Below are positions 49,277 to 51,673 of a stretch of DNA of 51,673 bases, piece by piece. This DNA is from Candidatus Planktophila lacus (GTDB taxonomy: Bacteria; Pseudomonadota; Gammaproteobacteria; Steroidobacterales; Steroidobacteraceae). How positions within the stretch are numbered: position 1 is the first letter of the stretch; every line of letters begins with the position of its first letter. Below the pieces are notes generated by a model. The model was not told where the DNA came from, ran no database searches, and saw nothing but the letters and a program-made list of their open reading frames with translations. The stretch is taken from contig CALQLF020000012.1 of the NCBI GenBank assembly GCA_943331345.2, positions 1-51,673 of the forward strand, written 5' to 3'. The position numbers and the translations under genes are program-made.

Positions 49277-51208
49277 ATGCACATCATCAGCAGATTGGGG
49301 CTCCCGGTCGCACGTTGGCTCACGGCGCGCTCTTCCCCGTTGATACTGGCAATAGCCGTTGCCATTGCGGCGCCGGCACTTGGCAGCGAGCCCCCTCAAA
49401 GTACGTATTCGACGTCAGTCGTCGCGCGCGGTGTCATGGTTCCGATGCGGGATGGCGTGACTCTCGCAACAGACATCTACACCCCTAGCAACGACGGCGT
49501 GAACTCGAGTCCAGGCCGATTCCCGACCCTCTTGCTACGAACGCCATATGGCAAGGCGGATTGGGCCGCTCGCCCGAGCACGACACCCGTGGCATCGATC
49601 GCCACGCTTCATCCGGATACGGCGAATCGCCACGGCTATGTCATCGTCTTTCAGGACGTTCGGGGAACCCATGAATCAGGAGGAGTGTTCGAACCGATGC
49701 TGAATGAGGGTGCAGACGGTCATGACACCCTTGAATGGATACGAGCGCAGCCTTGGTCCGACGGGCGCATCGCGACGTTCGGCCCCTCTTACATGGGGGG
49801 TGTGCAGATGCTGCTGGCGGCTGATCAGTCGAATGGTTTGGTCACCGCTTTCTCTGAGGTTGCCGCAACGGACCAGTACCGGAACGAGTGGGTCTATATG
49901 GACGGCGTGTTCGCCTTGTCGACGGGCGCCGCGTGGACATTCGAAATGGCTAAGGGCGCCGTTTCGCGCCAGTCGCCAGCGCAGCAGAGTCTTCTCAACG
50001 GCGATTACGCGGACCTGGGAGTCGCGGATTCCAATGCGATGAGCGGCGCAGACTTTGACAAGCTCTTTCGCCGACTGCCCCTGCTGGAAATGCCAGGAGC
50101 GCGCCGCGCGCCATGGTGGACCCATTGGCTGGACAACTGGAGCAACCCCGCATACTTCGAGAACAACCAAATGAGTCAGCGCTTTGAACAAGTCACCATA
50201 CCGATCCTTCATCTCGGCGGCTGGTATGACCTGTTCCTGCGCAACACCTACGAGCACTACCAAGGCATCTCTACGCAAGCGAAGGATCCGGCAGCCCGCG
50301 CCAACCAGCGACTGATAATCGGTCCCTGGTCGCATGGAACTTGCGATGGGTGCGAGCAGGGCTCCGAAGTCGACTCAGAGGCGATGCAACTGGCGTGGAT
50401 GAATCAGTGGTTCAAGGAAAAAAAACATCAATTCTTCGAACACCCGGTCGTACTATACGTGATGGGTGCAAACCGCTGGCGCTCCGAAAGCAGTTGGCCA
50501 CTTGCAGGAACGAAGCGGACCCGCTACTACCTTCACAGCGAGGGAGGCGCGAATACTGCGAGCGGAAACGGCACTCTCTCCGTCGTAAAGCCGGGCATCG
50601 AGCCGCCTGACGAGTTCCTCTACGATCCACGAAATCCTGCACCCACGCTCGGGGGCATTGGCCTCACTGGCAGCCGGGCTGTCCAGAATGACGCCGAGCG
50701 CAGGGCAGATATGCTGGTGTTTACTTCACCGGTTCTGTCCGACGACCTTGAAGTGACTGGCGAAGTGAATGCCACGCTGTACGCGGCATCCTCTGCAAGA
50801 GACACCGATTGGTGGATCAAGCTTGTTGACGTCGATGAGGACGGAAACGCATTCATCTTGAATCAGGGAGTTGCACGAGCCCGATTTCGCCATTCGCGAA
50901 CCAAACCAGAACCGTTGACTCCCGGCAAGATCGAGCAGTACAGCATCGACATGTGGGCGACCAGCAATGTGTTCAAGAAAGGTCACCGCATACGTTTGGA
51001 AGTGACCAGCAGCAACTTTCCATATGCGGACCGGAACCCTAACGCATTCGTAGACTTGTCAAAGTCTACCGAGCGGGACTTTGTGGCGGCCAATCAAACG
51101 GTCTATCACGACCGCGCGCGTTCATCCTATGTAGAGCTTCCGATCATTCCTCGGTCACGGTCCCGCAATTGGATCGAAACGCCATTTCCGAATGCTGCGG
51201 CGCCCTGA
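49277..51208 (+). CDS. Exported CocE/NonD family hydrolase (X-Pro dipeptidyl-peptidase fold)
   Basis: 643 residues. Sec signal peptide (residues 18-36, ending ALG). Alpha/beta hydrolase domain with VPMRDGVTLATDIYTP, the standard CocE opening, nucleophile Ser171 in FGPSYMGGVQ, histidine in IIGPWSHGTC and a C-terminal jelly-roll domain (SPVLSDDLEVTGEVNATLYA, RIRLEVTSSNFPYADRNPNA). Family members cut cocaine-type esters, glutaryl-cephalosporin amides or X-Pro peptides. In the periplasm it could take off an acyl group from the imported compound. Last island gene; to the right, backbone-like sequence returns. Confidence 0.93.
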   Translation: MHIISRLGLPVARWLTARSSPLILAIAVAIAAPALGSEPPQSTYSTSVVARGVMVPMRDGVTLATDIYTPSNDGVNSSPGRFPTLLLRTPYGKADWAARPSTTPVASIATLHPDTANRHGYVIVFQDVRGTHESGGVFEPMLNEGADGHDTLEWIRAQPWSDGRIATFGPSYMGGVQMLLAADQSNGLVTAFSEVAATDQYRNEWVYMDGVFALSTGAAWTFEMAKGAVSRQSPAQQSLLNGDYADLGVADSNAMSGADFDKLFRRLPLLEMPGARRAPWWTHWLDNWSNPAYFENNQMSQRFEQVTIPILHLGGWYDLFLRNTYEHYQGISTQAKDPAARANQRLIIGPWSHGTCDGCEQGSEVDSEAMQLAWMNQWFKEKKHQFFEHPVVLYVMGANRWRSESSWPLAGTKRTRYYLHSEGGANTASGNGTLSVVKPGIEPPDEFLYDPRNPAPTLGGIGLTGSRAVQNDAERRADMLVFTSPVLSDDLEVTGEVNATLYAASSARDTDWWIKLVDVDEDGNAFILNQGVARARFRHSRTKPEPLTPGKIEQYSIDMWATSNVFKKGHRIRLEVTSSNFPYADRNPNAFVDLSKSTERDFVAANQTVYHDRARSSYVELPIIPRSRSRNWIETPFPNAAAP

Positions 51209-51331
51209 GGGCCGGGCACCGTGTCGAGCAAGCGCTTGCAGCCCAGTCGGCTGCATTCGACGACGCGTGGTTGAAAGTGGGTCGTCGGCTCGCCACGCGG
51301 GACGGCAGCCAGCCCAGTTGCTGGACGGGGA
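51209..51331. other. Right boundary zone of the island
   Basis: Gene-free; GC-rich again. The last island gene ends at 51208 and a full REP unit starts at 51332, so the boundary falls between them. No attachment site or target duplication was recognised. Confidence 0.5.
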
Positions 51332-51365
51332 GTCGCGGGCAAGCCCGCTCCTGCAGGGAGCGGGC
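51332..51365 (-). repeat. REP element, right flank
   Basis: GTCGCGGGCAAGCCCGCTCC followed by TGCAG-GGAGCGGGC: the same unit as at 625-657 and 3131-3153 but in the opposite orientation. It marks return to backbone sequence and lies just after the end of the minus-strand gene remnant. Confidence 0.8.
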
Positions 51366-51374
51366 GAGCGAAGT

Positions 51375-51505
51375 TCACCCCTGCGCCAGCGCCTTGCGGT
51401 GCGCGAGCAGCGGCGGCAGCAGCAATACTAGGCTGGTGCCGAAGCAGGCGATGCACAGCACCTCGGCCGCATCCAGGCCACTCTTGGCGATGATCGGCTC
51501 GGAGA
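51375..51505 (-). pseudogene. Possible transporter C-terminal remnant
   Basis: The minus-strand frame ending at 51375 reads IIAKSGLDAAEVLCIACFG, TSLVLLLPPLLAHRKALAQG. This is one hydrophobic segment followed by a short basic tail, as at the end of major-facilitator carriers. Farther upstream the frame runs into the antisense of the cytochrome c sequence and loses meaning. It looks like the last part of a membrane protein gene cut at about 51.5 kb. Alternative: chance frame in GC-rich sequence. The family name is a guess. Confidence 0.35.
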
Positions 51506-51506
51506 C

Positions 51507-51673
51507 GATGGGGCCAAGGCCGAGGCCTTCAAGGCCAGCATGGAAGCCAAGGGCCAGGTGGACCGCGAGGCACTGCCCGGCGCGGTCATTTACCGTGAAC
51601 GTTGCATGGCTTGCCATGAAGGCAAGGTGCCCAAGGCGCCGCACAAGACGTTCGTGTCGCTCATGGCGACAGA
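51507..51673 (+). pseudogene. Cytochrome c N-terminal domain of a PQQ-type enzyme, signal peptide missing (partial)
   Basis: The frame reads DGAKAEAFKASMEAKGQ, EALPGAVIYRERCMACHEGK and runs out of the window. The haem site CMACH lies at 51603-51617. Such a domain stands at the front of PQQ alcohol dehydrogenases of the polyvinyl-alcohol-dehydrogenase type, whose propeller end is seen at 1-609. A periplasmic cytochrome needs a signal peptide, yet the frame upstream has none and is stopped by TAG at 51429-51431; the only ATG (51540) lies inside the mature part. So the gene has probably lost its start, or the sequence is a chimaera. Only the remainder beyond the window can decide. Confidence 0.55.

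Noticed and set aside
49277-51208. Cocaine or tropane alkaloid degradation as the island's purpose
   Set aside because: CocE-family membership does not fix substrate, and no clear tropinone pathway set is present; the idea of an esterified nitrogen compound is kept only as a general hypothesis.
5142-51331. Prophage or integrative conjugative element
   Set aside because: No integrase, structural phage genes, relaxase or conjugation genes were found in the window.
51192-51431. Small plus-strand open frame after the CocE gene
   Set aside because: Reads through a REP element, has no ribosome site or recognisable domain.
1-51673. Island as an insertion that split one PQQ gene into the two edge fragments
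   Set aside because: The order is wrong: the C-terminal part is on the left and the N-terminal part on the right, both on the plus strand. A simple insertion would give the reverse, so two gene copies are more likely.

Overview
The window looks like a piece of a gammaproteobacterial chromosome (Xanthomonadales/Nevskiales-like; inferred from the high GC and from REP hairpins of the type GTAGGAGCGGGCTTGCCCGCGA, known from Pseudomonas and Xanthomonadales; the family is not certain). It carries a large accessory catabolic island. No rRNA, tRNA, CRISPR array, transposase or integrase was seen.

Layout. Bases 1-5141 are backbone: the end of a PQQ beta-propeller enzyme, a double-cupin protein, an exported amidohydrolase, REP clusters, an orphan DUF2281 antitoxin-like gene, a HigB/HigA-like toxin-antitoxin pair and a carboxymuconolactone-decarboxylase-family protein. 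Codons there end almost always in G or C. From about 5.2 to 51.2 kb base composition and codon choice relax, REP elements disappear and the genes become almost purely catabolic. After 51.2 kb a REP element returns, followed by a junction between what may be a transporter tail (minus) and the haem-bearing N-terminus of a second PQQ/cytochrome protein (plus).

The island has about 37 genes in mostly divergent operons: (a) cytochrome b, Mo-oxidoreductase, GST, acyl-CoA ligase (minus) facing aldehyde dehydrogenase, APC permease, GMC oxidoreductase (plus); (b) a TetR regulator with a thioesterase; (c) RidA, tartrate/malate-type dehydrogenase, amidase (minus) facing polysaccharide-deacetylase-fold hydrolase, acyl-CoA ligase, citryl-CoA-lyase-like protein (plus); (d) SDR and MaoC hydratase; (e) EtfB, EtfA, two flavoproteins of the HcnB/HcnC type and a quinone-oxidoreductase-like protein (minus) facing a nitronate-monooxygenase-family flavoprotein (plus); (f) a TRAP transporter (minus) facing thiolase, acyl-CoA ligase, double DUF296 protein, two SDRs and a carboxylesterase (plus); (g) TonB-dependent receptor, NTF2-like protein, TPR-sulfotransferase; (h) carboxylesterase and HSL-type hydrolase (minus) facing a CocE/NonD hydrolase (plus).

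Reading it as one system (inference): a TonB receptor brings an esterified, probably nitrogen-containing compound into the periplasm. Exported esterases cut it, TRAP and APC carriers import the pieces, and oxidases, the amidase and ring- or amide-opening hydrolases make carboxylic acids. Three CoA ligases activate these and MaoC, SDRs, thiolase and a citrate-synthase-fold lyase break them down. The strongest support for a single system is a shared dyad, GACY-N4-RGTC, found by eye in the promoter regions of nearly every transcription unit, including that of the only dedicated regulator in the island, the TetR protein at 14595-15215. The substrate is not identified.
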